Below are positions 36,599-50,274 of a stretch of 64,000 nt of DNA, piece after piece (position 1 is the first letter of the stretch; every line of letters begins with the position of its first letter). The DNA comes from Phylloscopus collybita (Eukaryota > Chordata > Aves > Passeriformes > Phylloscopidae), in the NCBI GenBank assembly GCA_027886175.1, contig JAJNNQ010000002.1, positions 11,094,001 through 11,158,000 on the forward strand. The letters are read 5' to 3'. A model generated the notes under the pieces. That model saw only the letters and a program-made list of their open reading frames with translations. It made no database searches and was not told the DNA's origin. The translations under genes and the position numbers were made by a program.

Positions 36599-39500
36599 GA
36601 AAAAAACAGGTGTTTTCGGAATTGGACATTTGGACAATGTTGATCTCTAGAAACATTCTCTTTCAGACTCTACAGGGAAGGAAATTAAATTATTTTTTCT
36701 CAGCCTGGGAATAACTTGGAAAGTCACTGATGACTTAGGAACTATCAGAAATGATCAGGGAAGTGGAAATTTAAGTCTCTGCCTGTGTTAGTTACTGCTG
36801 TGACTTATTTCCGAACAGAAGTCACAGACCAAGCCTGAGTCTATTTCACACCAAGAAATAGCTTTCTTTTTCTTTTCTTTAATTTGTTCAGCAAAGCTAA
36901 TGGTTTACTGTGAAGTCATTTTCGAATTCTAGTTTACTAATGTCAATCTGTCTACCTAAAATACCTTCTACACTGTTAATTGGATATATTATTATTCCTT
37001 TCTTCCTGCCAAAACTTGTTACACAGTTTTGCTTTGTGTTTTTAGCAGTAATTAGATTTCAGATGACTACTAGTGTTTCAAAATCTGAAACTAGCTTGTG
37101 TCTTATGTCTGTAAAGTACCTGATAAAAAATTGCTTTCTCTTCATTAATGTTACTGTTCTCAGTAAGAACTACTTGCCACGAGCAGAGGAGAATTATTGC
37201 TGACTTCAGAGTTACAGAGTTACAGTCTTTGCTTCTCTTATTTATAAAATGTGTTAGTCACAATTGATAATTGTTATAATTTATATTTAATATCACATCA
37301 ATTTATGTGCTGGTATAAATTTTTTTTCCCAATGTGGGGAGTTGAGGAGTCTGACATGGACATCTGTGTCAATCACCATCTGTGATTTTGGTTACAAGTC
37401 TATATCACCTTCCTAGATGTACTTATTTTAAAACAGAGCTCGCCTGTAAAACATCATGATTTAGAGCTGATCGTATAAATATCCAACCTTCTGTTGTGTG
37501 CCTTCTTGAAGAGTACTGTTTGTACGTTCACATTTTCAAGCTATGATGAAGTGTGCCCCTCTCCCTTGCTACGTTTTCAGGCATCTGCAAAGCCCATATT
37601 TAAATGGCTGAGTGAAAAGATTGTAAAACATATTTTGAAATGTAAAAGTTTCCAATGAAATGCATTTGGCTGCCTTGTGAACTTTGAATTGAAGGCTATC
37701 TCTCAGTATATTACATTCATTGCTTGCTTTTATTATCCCAAACCTGTAGTGCCTTTGCTTTCCCTTTTGCTCTGTTTGCTCTTATTTGTTTTTGTCATTC
37801 CTCTCAAGGGTATCATGCCCTGGGTAATAATAAAGTAAAAGGTTCATTCCTCTTGCAGCATTCTGCACACTGACTGAATTGTTCTAAACTCCAGAGGCTG
37901 AGAAAGGCAAACCAATGTGAATGATGGTAGGTGAAAAGGTCATTGTTTCATTCTTGTATAAAATAATTTTTGGTGCCCACACTTCTTCACTATTTTTTCC
38001 TTCCTTTCCTGAAGGCTTTTGTTTTAAGTCTCTTTTTAAATCTCTTTAAATGATTTATGATCTCTTTCACACTTTGTTACCTTTCTCTGCATTGTAAATG
38101 CCAGTGTGCCACATCTGAGAGATGGGAAGTTAACATGCCGTGGGGTTTTATTGACGAGTTTGTGTCAGTGCAAAAAGAAAATGTTTTTAGCTGGTAAAGC
38201 ACTGCATTTGTTATCCAAAACCTCCTGACAGTAGTAATGATAACACATGAATGAGATTAAATACTGTCAAGACCTTTTCAGTGTGCTGGAGCAGAAGACG
38301 AGTGAGACAGGGAGAAAATTCCAAGATTTCAAAAAGTTGTTTCTTTAAGAAATAAATCACACATCACATACTCAGCCTATATGAGTACATCTATGTACCT
38401 GGCATTTGTACACAGTCATGTTTGCATAAAGATGAATATCAGAAGACAGTATTCTTTTATTCTCCCAGCTGAGAGGCAGCACTCCCAGGTGCCTGTTGAA
38501 ACCAATTGGGATCTCAGCCCTCCATCTACCTCTCTATCAGTTACTAGCCTCCAGCTGACCTTGAAAATTTCACATTAGCTCTCCTTTCCCAGTCTCTTGG
38601 TATGCAAAATGGAATTATTGATCTGCCTCTCTCTGGCAAAAGGCATTTGATAAGCACTAATAAGACATGAAATAGGTAGAAAAGCTGTGAAACTTCATAC
38701 ACCAATATTTATAGCCCCAAAAGATGCATTATGGAAACAATGCTGGCAAAACTTTCTTGGGTATAGGTATGTTTCCTGACTGAGGAAGCTTAATAATTCT
38801 GTGTACTTGAAAGTCAATGAAAGGGTTTCTCCCAAATTCACAAAAGGACTTAATAAAATTCTTTATAAAGTCTTCATACAATAGTGACAGAGAAAAAAAA
38901 TTATAAATGGAGAAATGAAGTATGATTTACAAGAGAAAGGTTTCAATCCCTCATTCAAGTTAGAGAATACTAATACTGCACCCCTTGTACACAGAGTCTT
39001 AGGATAGATATCAAATGCTGTCACCACTGAATTTCTCTGTGATTGGCTACACATTTAGCAGGGCACACAGTCAGCTTTGTATAGACCCTGGAGTTTCTCT
39101 AAACAGAAAGAAGCACTAAACACATCTTTTCAGTTTGCATTTTTATACAGTTAATGTATCCCATTACCACTGCTGTACTAGCTGCTGGAATTAGCAGAAC
39201 TTAAGTTTTCTTTCCAAGAGTATGTACTTTCTCTTACCTCCTTTATAGTATTTCAGTTTATTCAATTTCTGTTGTAGCCCATGAACTTCCATGGCAATAA
39301 CAATTCATAGCTATTTTGCATCAAACAGCTGATTAATTTCTAAACCCCCAGCTGTTAGAAAAATTCTTCAGTTATAACACTATATGATATGTATATGAAC
39401 ATATGCCAACCTTTACGGTTTATTTTTCTTTAGGAAAAATGTTGCAGACAGGGTTGGTAAAAAATTGCCTTACCATTGTTTTGCAATGGACAAATGGAGG

Positions 39501-42500
39501 TTTGGGTGAGCTTTTGTTTAGATAGGAAGGTAGCCCTTTTTTGGATCAGTTAACTCACGTGGTAGGTGAAATAATTGACTAAAGGTTGACTACATTCTGT
39601 TGTAAAAGAGCAGAAGTATGACTAGAAACTTAGCATTAATTAAGAGCAAGAAGGAAGAAAAAATTGGATCCAGCATAGTCTGGATTGATCACTGAAGTAA
39701 CTCTTAAATATGTAGCAAGAGCAACTGGCTGTACACATTATTATTATTACTGTATGCATTAATTTTATACTACAGAGTCATTAGGCAAGAAAAAAGGAAG
39801 AAAAGGCAGAGGTGAATGGATAATCAAAGAGTTCAACTGTTCAGAGGACTACTCAAAGGACATAGGACCTTAGGGCTGTATCACACAATCAGAGAAATAA
39901 CTTTGATATTTGTGCAATGAAATGCACAGCAAGAGTGATGAAGGATGTCTAAAAAAACCTTAATAGATAAGAAAAACATCTCAAAGTGTGTTAAAGATAC
40001 ACACTTTTGAGCATTAGGGGACAGAAAAAGCCTCTCAGTGTAACCAAGGGAGAACAGACACCAGATTTTTTAAGAGAAATAAGTGTTCTAGCAGAAAATC
40101 TGACAAAGAGACCTTGGGAAACCATGAAGCTTCAACTCGGTAGCTCTCCAAAAAAATTTAAAAATAGCAAACACTGAGGTAGGCATGAATGCAGAAGCTA
40201 CTACAAATTTAGATTCTTAAATGAGAGAAGTAGAATATTTGCTACGACATTTGAGGAATAAATAAAGATATCTGTAGAAGCAGGGGTGGTGGAGGGCCAG
40301 ACCAGGTTTCAATCAACACAGCTGCTCAGCTGCTTGTGTTAGAACAGATGTTGAGTAATTTTCCAGAAGAGAGATTAGGGTATTGCTAAAATTTGATAGG
40401 CTCTAAATAGGCTTTTGATAGTATAGTAAAAAAGGCAACACTGTAAAATGTATATTATTCTTTAGAAATGAATCAAGCTGGTAGTTTACCTTTTCAGTAA
40501 GCTGATGGGGTCAGTGAGAACAGATAAAAGATTGACTGTCATGAGATATGTTCATTTTACTGCTAGAAGGAGGCATATTTTTAAATTTTAGATGTGAAAT
40601 AGAAATCATGTGCTATTAAGGAACTGTGTGGAACTATATATTCACTGATGGCAATGAATTCACAAACATGAGGAGACTGATTTATCAAGATTAATTTATG
40701 ATGGAGACTGAAAAAGCAGAAAATATGAAAATGAAGACTACCAGGAAAAATAATAATAAAAAAATAGAAGAGAACAATATAAAACAATATAAAAATTAAG
40801 AAACCAAGGACAAAAATAGATAGGAAAAAACCAACTTTTTTGAAAGAGAATGTTTTACCAAAGATGAACGTTTTACCTTCCTGAGAAGTTTAGTTACTGT
40901 AGAATTTATAAAAGTCACTAAGATTTGAAAGATTTTTTTTTAAGTACAATAACTGACTAAAAGTCATGATTGTATCATATAGAGCTACTGTTTTACAGGT
41001 TGGAATACAAAAGGTTAGGCAGTAGACAAAGATACTGACACTACTGACACTTTCCTGAGGGAAAATCTGCAGAGAAAAACACCAAACCAAAACAAACAAA
41101 AAACCCCCAAACAAACTGATAATGAAATGACATTATCATTTGGACAAGAAATAATAACTTTACAAATGATCTAAGGCAATTGACTGTGCTTAGATTTGTG
41201 TCAATTGTAAAACTAACAAATGTCAGACTTGATGAAACCAAGTTCAAGCAATGAAACACAGACAATCAATGACAAATTGGGCAGATTAATGAGAAATTTA
41301 TATGAAAGAGAAAGAGCCTTTAAATGATCAGTAAAAGGTAGGAGGAAAAGCCTTTTAGGAGTATTCAATTCAAAGAGATAAATTATACACGTAAAAGATA
41401 TGAAACATGAGAAAATGCATAGCAAAAAGCATGGGTGAAGAAACACATTCCAATGTTACATTAGCACAAATAAACTTCTTCTTGTGGTTTTTATTTCAAT
41501 GCAAAGAATTTTTATACTTCTTCAAGTAGAAGACCCTCTTAGGTAAAAGGATACCATCACTCATTACATTTTAACCTGAGCATTAGAAATATGCTTGAAC
41601 CCATTCGAGAATGACTGCACCCAAGCGTGGGACCCCTTTCTCAACTGATTTTGGGGTTTTTTTTCAGTGGGTGCCAGTGGAGATCTAGCTGAGACATAGG
41701 TCTAGAGGGCTTTTTAGAACATCAAGAGTTTACTTGGCACTAAACGAGAAAGTTCCCTAAAGTTTCTGTTAATTGCATTCACTAGCTCTCTGCACTGCCT
41801 TTCTAGCTTATATTTAAGCAAACATTTAAGTTTTTAAATTTAAATTTGACTTATTTTTAATTTTAACTCCAACATTTAAGGTGTTTGAGTTCACTTCTAT
41901 GAGCTAAACCTAACCTAGAAGATCAGAGAAGTTACTTGCAACCTACTTTGACTGCTCACAGGTATGAACAGTATCTAATTAATGCAGTATCTAATAGTAT
42001 CTGAGATGTCCTATTGTGATGGTCCTTAGGACCTGTGGGAGATCTGTGACATTTAATGGAAGAAAGGAGCATCTGAAATGTCACTAGCCAGCAACAAGTG
42101 GGCAATTGAATCGAGCCTTCAAGATGTATTACATTTATCATATGCAAAATAAATGAACAATAGACTGGAGAGCAGTCTGAGCTTGAGCAACATTCAGCTG
42201 ACTTTGAAGAGTGCAGAAAAAAATCAAAATAGTCTTATAGAACAAAGAATTTCATACAATGCTAAACAATATATATATATAATTTCTTTTTATTTTTTTT
42301 TTTAAATAAAGCAGCAAAATGTCCTTCATGGAACATGTGCCCTTAAGTTGCAATATTTTTCACTCCTTAGTAAAAACAATGTACTTTTTGTCATTTGTAA
42401 AAAATGGCAATTACCTGTGGTCAGAACAAAAAACTCAACAAATAGAAAGACATGACATATTTTAAATATGTTCAAAACATGCTTAAAATTGGTTCTGCAA

Positions 42501-43288
42501 ATACAGTTAGTGAAGTGAATATCTGTCAAAGAAATAGACCTGGTCAAAATATCCATCACCAGTGAACTGAACCAAAGCATAAACCCTGTGCTAAACCTGT
42601 GTAGTAGCTATTAACCCCTTTTCAGAAACCTCAGCTTCATTTGTCTTTCATGTCCATTTTTTTTCTTCCTACTGAAGTCAAAGGTAACTTTTCTAGCTAG
42701 CAAGAAAGTTTAGCTACTATGCAAATTGTTACCATGTACTTGTATTCTCTTTAATTCTCAGCAAGGAAAAAAAAATCAATATGGCACTGATAAAATTAGT
42801 GTTGCTTTTTTTTTTTTCCCTGCTTATTTCTTTCAGGAGATTTTGAAGAAGTGGGGGATATGAATTGATGATAAAGAAAGAGAACTTTTAAAATTCTAGC
42901 ATAGTCTTACACAATAATAGGTTAGCCAAAGGAATGGGAATATATGTTTAAAAATTTTGCAAGTGTTAAACACTGTATAATGCTCAAGTGTGAGACAATA
43001 ACTCTGCTACTCAACATGTATAAATTCAGTAAGTATAATTAGCTCCCTAGCCTTAAAACATTTCTTTAAATTTGAATCATAATTGAAAATGTTAATCAAT
43101 CTTCTAATGAATGGTACTAGAATAATCATTAGAATTGTTACAAACACAAATAAATGGAAAGGTGAAATAACTTTGTAAAAAGACATAGTGCATACACAAA
43201 ATATGCATTCCAGCAACATTTGAACACTTAGATGGTTCAAAAAAGCAACAAAATGAAAATCACATAATAAAATGTTCAAGAACATTTT

Positions 43289-43360
43289 GTGGGTTTTTTT
43301 TGTTTGGTTTCTGGGTTTTTTTGCTGTTGGTTTTTTGATTTGTTTGGGTTTTTTTTCATA
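43289..43360. repeat. T/G-rich low-complexity tract
   Basis: Runs of T are broken by GGG, GG or G at irregular spacing. This is the strand opposite of the A/C tracts elsewhere in the window. Confidence 0.8.
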
Positions 43361-44256
43361 TTAACCCATTCAAGTAAAATTTATATTTATGTCATTGCAG
43401 AGCAGGGACACTAAACTAATTTTAGGAATAATCCAAAAAGCTGATACTGTTTCTGTATTTCCTGTTAATTAAAGAAAAAATAAATGTTTAAATAGAAGGC
43501 TGCAATGTTAATAGGCAATGCTAAGTTCCAGTCATATTCACAGTGAAGAAATAGGAAATAAAATGTCACTATCCACTGTTTCACAGCTTTTTCATCTTCG
43601 TTTGTTTACTGCTGTAGTTAGCAAGAGTTTCTTTTGAATTTTGTCTTCGTGGAAGGCATTCAGTCACAGAGACCTCAACCTCCCTCCAGTTTATGAGCCA
43701 GCCCTGTTTTTCATGTAACAGATTTGTCATTTCAAAAGTGCACAGGCACCGAGAAGTCAAACTTTGGAGATGAAAATCAGAAAAAAAAAATCTTCTATCC
43801 CATACAAGATGAAAGTTGATTAACAAGGCTAAACGGAACTTGTGCAGAAAACCCATAAAAGTATGTATCACTGTAGCCAGCTCCCCCTTTTCATCACTTC
43901 ATGCTGGATCATGGTTGTGAAGAAATATCTTTGGTGGTAACCTGCAACTCTTAAGCTTTAGGAATGCACTTTTTTCTTTACAAAGTCTTTGTTTCCAATT
44001 GTGTATTATATTGCTTCAAAATATTGGTTTTAAACAGATAACAAAGAGGTTATCTGCTTTCAGGCAAGAGAAAAGGGAGAATAACTCATCAACAGCATGG
44101 AGTCACTCAGAGAATGAGATTAAGCTGTATAAGAGCATGTACCAGTAAAAGAAATGGAATTTGCTCATGACTGTGTCCCTACAGCTGTGTTACTTCTCAT
44201 GCCCTGGGCCAGTGGGATTTCCAGAGGAAATGCACACCTTGTGAGATGTTGGACTC

Positions 44257-44361
44257 TGTTGTGCTTTAACCCCAGCTGGCAACTAAGTACCATGCAGCCA
44301 CTCACACTGTATCAGGTACTGGGAAGAAAACTACCTCTCTACCTCATTCAAAACCAAGACA
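44257..44361 (-). mobile_element. Internally deleted avian LTR remnant
   Basis: The left edge TGTTGTGCTTTAACCCCAGC, then TGGCAACTAAGTACCATGCA and GCCACTCACACT, matches the antisense 3' end of a very common bird LTR family as I remember it. The right edge, GGGAAGAAAACTACC through CATTCAAAACCAAGACA, resembles the antisense 5' end of the same family. The few hundred bases that should lie between are missing, leaving about 105 bp. The left edge is the stronger match. No convincing target duplication is visible. Confidence 0.5.
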
Positions 44362-44542
44362 GTGTCATAAAGAAATTTCAAAATACTAAAATACTCTGAT
44401 TTTTCTCTCTGTTTTTCCCAGTGATTTGGTCTCCCTCATGAAGGCAGAGAGTCAGTGGAATCTGGGCTTGAGCTTCCCCACATTTCAGCTTGTACATATC
44501 TTTTTTGTTAACTGGGCATCCCAGATTTCCATGTCTTTTCAA

Positions 44543-44596
44543 GACATTTTTTATGAATTTTCTTTTCAGGACATTTTTTATGAATTTTCTTTTCAG
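44543..44596. repeat. 27-bp perfect tandem duplication (2 copies)
   Basis: Positions 44543-44569 and 44570-44596 are identical. Each copy begins GACATTTTTTATG and ends TTTTCTTTTCAG. The duplication makes two overlapping frames repeat the same short peptide. Perfect identity suggests a recent event. Confidence 0.96.
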
Positions 44597-44599
44597 CGC

Positions 44600-47500
44600 C
44601 CTTATGTTATTTGGCAGTCTCTTAATCCAGACCTGTTTTTGTCTCTCTAACCTGTCTTTGAGATCTGCTGTGCTTATATGGGCCAGCTACTAAAACAATC
44701 ACATGATTCACAGCCATCAATGAAATTCACCCTTACTTTGCCCCCAAGAGAAGGGGAGGGAATCACAGGAGGCCAGATCAGCCCTGCCATGCCCATGTTG
44801 GATTCCAGAGAGCATCAGAAACTACACTATGTTCTGCACAGCCAGGCAACAGCCTCAGAAAGGTTAGTCCCACCATATCACAGCAAAGTGTGGCAGACAC
44901 CTGGATAGTGAATAGATTTCTTGTACTTTTCACTACCGATTTCCTCCAAGGAGGAAAAAGTCTCTTTCCACTAATAAATAAAATTCTACATGTCTGTTTT
45001 CATTGTTAGCTTCTTGGTTCTTACTGGGCACTGTCAGGTTTTGTTCTTCCTTGGTTTTACTTGGCATGCAGAGGAAATGAGAAAGAGTATTTAGTATGTA
45101 AGCACTCAGACACCAAGGTGTTAAAGTCTGCTCTACTCATACACACAGATGTTACTAGGAAATGTGGTACTTACTTGCTCACTCAAAACAATTTATGCTT
45201 ATCTAATGCTTTATCTCTAGAGCCCACTTTCCCTCCCAAAGAATTTCTGAAAACCTTACTCCTTTTTGTCAGAACGTTTACTGGGAAGCAATGATAGCAA
45301 ACAGTACAGGAAATTCATTTCAGTGCAAGGAATAAAATAGAGAATATAATGATTTTCCTTATACAATGTACATGCAAGAGAGTCTTGTTCAGGTATAGAT
45401 TTATAAATGGTGACTACACAGATAAACACTTCTGTGTGCATATAAATATACATGTGTGCACATGTGTGTATTTTTTTTAGTAACAGCATGAACATGAGTT
45501 TTGCTGGTGCCAGAGGAAGGTCCCAGAATGTGGCACAGAGAAATTGTAGATGTGTATCACATCATTTCCAGGAAATTATGACATGATGTTTAAAGGTATT
45601 TCATTATGATACTTGTCCAACATAAAATATTAAAACTCATGTGTGTACAGTACACTTTACAGATGTCTGTACATATACATGTATATATTCAAAACGTGTC
45701 CTTTCATTTGGTGTTGAAATTAATTATTACTGAAACTAAATAAGTTATATGGTGCTAACTAATCAAAATGAAAACAGACTCCTTAAATTCTTTGTGATGT
45801 TATCATTCTAGTCACCCTTCCAGGCAGAAAATAATGAAAATTTATAAGAAACCAAGCATCCAGACCTAACTCTATACAGCTCTGCTCCCTGCACTATTTC
45901 TTGGTAGGTGCAAACTCTGTTTGGTGGTTTTTACACCTACTTGGCAGCTGTGGTTGACTCCAGAAGAGTCAGATCCTTTGCTGCTCTCATTTCCTACTTT
46001 TTGTTCAATTTTCTTTCTCATGTCATGGTCAATTGTATGCTACAGGTTTTTAGAAGGAGAGTGAAAAAATTCCAAAGAGTTATTCCAAGCCTTGAAATGA
46101 CAAAATCAAAAAAGTATTTCTTGATACAGAATAATATAACTGTATAACAATTCAACTCTCAAACAAGTGAAGGGCAAATGAAAGGGGAGAGTGGGGAGTC
46201 GAGAAGCCCAGCAAGTATCTCACTGTCTGCTCTGTGAAATGGAAGAGGTCAAGGAATAATCTTTTTATCTAATTTCTTCACAGATAAAAGTGCAAGTATT
46301 TCAGCAATGTTCTGGAGATTAAATTTGTAGTACTGGGGACACACATCTTTTGGCTTTAAGTCTGTCTCCTCCTGCCTGAAATTGCTGCTGTGATCTCTCT
46401 CCTAAACATTTTGGTCAGAGTAAATGAGGTGACTGCTAACAGCTTAAATAACAGGCAAAACCCCTTAATGTACTGAACCTTTGTTAGAGGCCTTTAGTCA
46501 GACCTTTTGTTCCTATGCAAAAGGAGGCAGTGGCAGCAGCACACCCCCTGTGCCTCACCAGCACAGGGAACCAAGCTCTCATTCTTCCACTGCCTGCCCA
46601 GTGAATTGCTTTGCCCCTAAAGTGAGACATAAAGGCACCTCCTCTTGTACAAGGCTTATGATAAAACCAGGGGTGACCTTATACCAGATGATCTTATATC
46701 TTCAGTGACTCTTTTATTAGAGTTTCTTTACCCATTGTGAGCTCCTCAGACAGTCCTTTGGTGACTAAGGGAGAAGACAGTTCCTAGTGTTTTCACATTA
46801 ATTAATATTTCCTGAATTTCAGCATGAGTTTTGTCTAGAGACACTAAAAAAAAAACCAAACAAAAAACCCAAAAAAAACCCCAACAACAACAACAAAAAA
46901 ACCCTTAGAAATTAAGCATTTGGATTATCTTTTATGCTGGATATTTTAATTCACCAAAATCATATGACATTAAGTTTTAAGATGCATTTTGTTATTGAAA
47001 AAGACATTTTTCCCACTCTAGTTGCATAGCAGCAACAGTTGATGCCTAACCAAAATGAGGTTAACACTCTATCTGCATATTAAACACAAATTCTGAAAGC
47101 ATTAATCCTCTTACTTTATTAAATGTCCATTAAATTGGAATGTTTGATGTGTAATTGTTGAAAAAATGCAATGGCTAAGACACACTGTATGTAATTATTC
47201 TTTGGAGTTTTTTGTGTAGACTGTCAAAACAAAACAAAAATAAACCAAAAAAAATTAAAAGCTCCACAAACTCCTAACATGCAAGCAGATTCTGAATAAA
47301 GGGCTTCATGGATTATTGTTATTCAGTCATTTTCATAATAATGTACTATGCTTTGTGATTTCCATAAAATTACTTCAAACTACAGTGATTGTCCTGCATG
47401 AGTCAGAAGACTTCTTTGAGGTATGCATAACACTCTTTCATTTCATAAAAAAGCAGACTGATGCAAAAAAAGGTTAATTTTCTTATTTTAGAAGCTCTGA

Positions 47501-50185
47501 TGGTCTGCCTTCAAAACTGTTGTGATCTGAAATTCTGTATAATATACAGAAAAAAAATCACTTTTTAATTATCACTCTCAAAATGAGAAAGCTCATTGGT
47601 CTGATCACTGAGACAAATTTGTCTCTTTAGCATTTTTCATAATGAAGAGACATTAGATTAATGTCCACTTACATAACATGATTAATGGTATGATCAGAAG
47701 CAGCTCATGTTGGAACAGAATGAGTGCAAACCACCTAATCAAACAAAATGATTGGGGGTTTTAATTGTTTATAGCAGTATAAGGTCATGTGAAGTCCCTT
47801 CTAGTAACTCATCTTTCTCTTCCTGTATTTTAGTTCTCCTTTTCTGTCCCTGAGAATGATGATTAGTTACAATTAAAGGAAAGCAAAGCAGTTAGCTTGA
47901 CAAGCTCAGGATTTGGGAATTATTATAGTCATTAAAGGACCATCTGATAACCATATTAAACTTCATCATTCACATTCTGTCAGGTTTCTCTCTGTCATAC
48001 ACAAAGCAAAGTACATCAAGTACAGCAGTGTTTCAAGAGAGTGGAGCAAATGTATCACCTGATTTAACTTCACTGAAGTGAGAGGAGATACACTCCAGAT
48101 TAATTTTGTCCTGTGAATTCTCAACATTAAGATACTTCAGAGTGAGACCAAACTGTCTGACTTAGAAGGGTTCTTTACATTCTTATCATTGTTAGTGTGT
48201 GGTAATCTCATATGACAACCTCAAATGCACCCTTAGATATGATTAATTGTTCAGCCTCATGTTCTGTTTGGACTTCCTGAGTAGAGTGTTTATAGAAATC
48301 TAATTTCAAGAGCCTGTTGCCCTTTTGATGCCACCTAAGTCCCTGGAATTAATTTTGATTTCTTATGCCATTTTAGAGTCACATACTAGATAGGATGAAA
48401 TATAAATAACTTTTGGAAAAATGAATAAACATATTCTTGAATCCATATTCATAGGCAGGTAATTATATTTGTAACATTTTATGATTTTTTAAAACTTGCC
48501 AATGAAAAAGAAATTGTGGCTAAGGCACAAGGAGTAAGTGACCTATTCAGAACAGTATCTTAACCCTACAAACATGGGGAGAGACAAAAATTGTTCTTCC
48601 TAATACAGTTCTGAACCCCTGACCCAGAACAGCATAATGCACTATTTTAGCAGATCAATCACACAGCACAGTGTAACTTCACACAGAGCACAGTGGTGGG
48701 CTTCAGCATTTGCTTACCTGCAAGCACTCACAGCAGTGGTCAAAGGTTACCAGCAAGATGATTAAAAATGTGCCTGCTAGACATCTTTCAATATGTCACA
48801 ACATGTCATTTTGTGCTATGCATTTCAGAATGAAGTAGCTTTCTCCTTTTAAGACATTGTCATTTGCTCTGTCAGTTTGCTTTAGACTGCAGAAGTACCC
48901 AATTCCTTTTGATAACAGCTGCCCAAAATGTAGCAATTCCAGAAGCACAGAAATAATCCTATTTTTTTTCATATATTTTCTCTACATCTAAAAATAGTTA
49001 TTCTGTGAGATTAAAAAGAAACGTTTCTGGCTTTTTAAAAATTGTTTAATCAGATATAGTAGGAGTGAACTGCAAACACAAATGATACAGTATTTTATTT
49101 CTCCTACGACACAGTAGTACACTGCACATTGTCTAAGTACATAATAGAAGAAAAATAAGAGAATGTGGTTGTGGCTGTTCAGTCTCAGCTGGAGGTGTCA
49201 GGCTAGATTTTGTGTCATTTTTTTCATTTTATACAAGGCATTTCCTCCAGATCTAGTTTATGTGTGTGAATTTTGCAGTGTTATGGAGAAAATTCAGGGT
49301 TTTTTTGAGCTGGGCTTTTCTCCTTACAGTTCAGTCTCAGTGGTTTTTTTTTGCTGGGAGTTATGTTGTTTGGGGGGTTTTGTTTGTGTTTGTTTGTTTG
49401 TTTTTCTTGAGCATAAGATACTATTTTTCCCTTTCTAACATCTCCTTTTTTCAAAGACCTGATGTTAGGGAAATCTTCTAGATAGCTGTAGGAATTAGAG
49501 TCTCTTTCTGGAAGCAGATATGCCATATAACAAAAATGCCACATTTTGTTGACTAGAAGAATTTCTATCAAATTCAATAGGATCTAAAACCATCAAAACC
49601 AGAATTAATCTAGAGAAACCTGCAAAAAAAAATTAAATAAAATAATGCTTCCTCTCCACAGAGAAATGGGAGGGAGACAACCAGAGACTCATTAACCCAC
49701 TACCTAATGGCTGATATGAAGATTTATAGCCCTTATTAGGTGTGTTATTTTCCTTCATTTTCCTTATGCTATGCTGGCAAGAAGTTTTTAGGGCTGAGTT
49801 TCTGGGGTGGTGGTGGTGACTGATTTTGTTTGTTTGATTGTTTGTTTGTTTTAAATGACTTTGCTTCCTAACTTTACACACATGTAATAGCTGTACATAC
49901 CTACATTAGAAGAGCATGGAAGGAATCCTTCATAAACATTTACCAGGGAAGGTATTTAAAACCAGACCTACAAAAGGACTTGGGTACTCACTGTTTGACT
50001 TCTAAAATCCATCTCAAGCACCATGTAACCACTCATAGCAAATGTTTCCTCTCTTCACAGAGGAAGTGTTTTGGATGAAGTGGTTAGAGCCAACAGCTTT
50101 GATGTAACCATTCATTCCAAATACAAATGAGCACAATGGAATTATTCCTGTAATGGGGTGCAATTCACCAGTACAATTTAGCCAG
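44600..50185. other. No gene recognised; AT-rich unique sequence
   Basis: No exon or RNA gene was recognised in this 5.6-kb stretch. Simple tracts occur at 46846-46904 (A/C) and about 49335-49411 (T/G, TTTG units). A patch of higher GC at 46515-46620 carries no recognisable domain. Confidence 0.5.
46846..46904. repeat. A/C-rich low-complexity tract
   Basis: Long A runs are broken by CC, CCC and CCCC and then by CAA units. It is the same type as 2474-2510 and the complement type of 43289-43360. Confidence 0.85.
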
Positions 50186-50187
50186 AA

Positions 50188-50257
50188 ATTAGTTTTGTGT
50201 CATTGACATCAGTGTGAAACAGCAGATGACTAATGAAACAAATGACACAAAACTAAT
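50188..50257. repeat. Hairpin with 17-bp perfect arms
   Basis: ATTAGTTTTGTGTCATT at 50188-50204 is the exact reverse complement of AATGACACAAAACTAAT at 50241-50257, with a 36-base loop. A further outer pairing (TTTAGCCA near 50177-50184 with TGGTAAA near 50267-50273, one bulge) could lengthen the stem. Nothing shows that it is transcribed. Confidence 0.85.
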
Positions 50258-50274
50258 GAAGTAGCATGGTAAAT

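Larger units (their letters stand above)
33730..44255. other. No gene recognised; AT-rich unique sequence
   Basis: This 10.5-kb stretch holds simple repeats (A19 at 36580-36598, an A/C tract near 41077-41118, an AT run near 42269-42281 and a T/G tract at 43289-43360) and no recognised exon, RNA gene or transposon. Frames are all under 100 codons and without recognisable domains. Confidence 0.5.
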
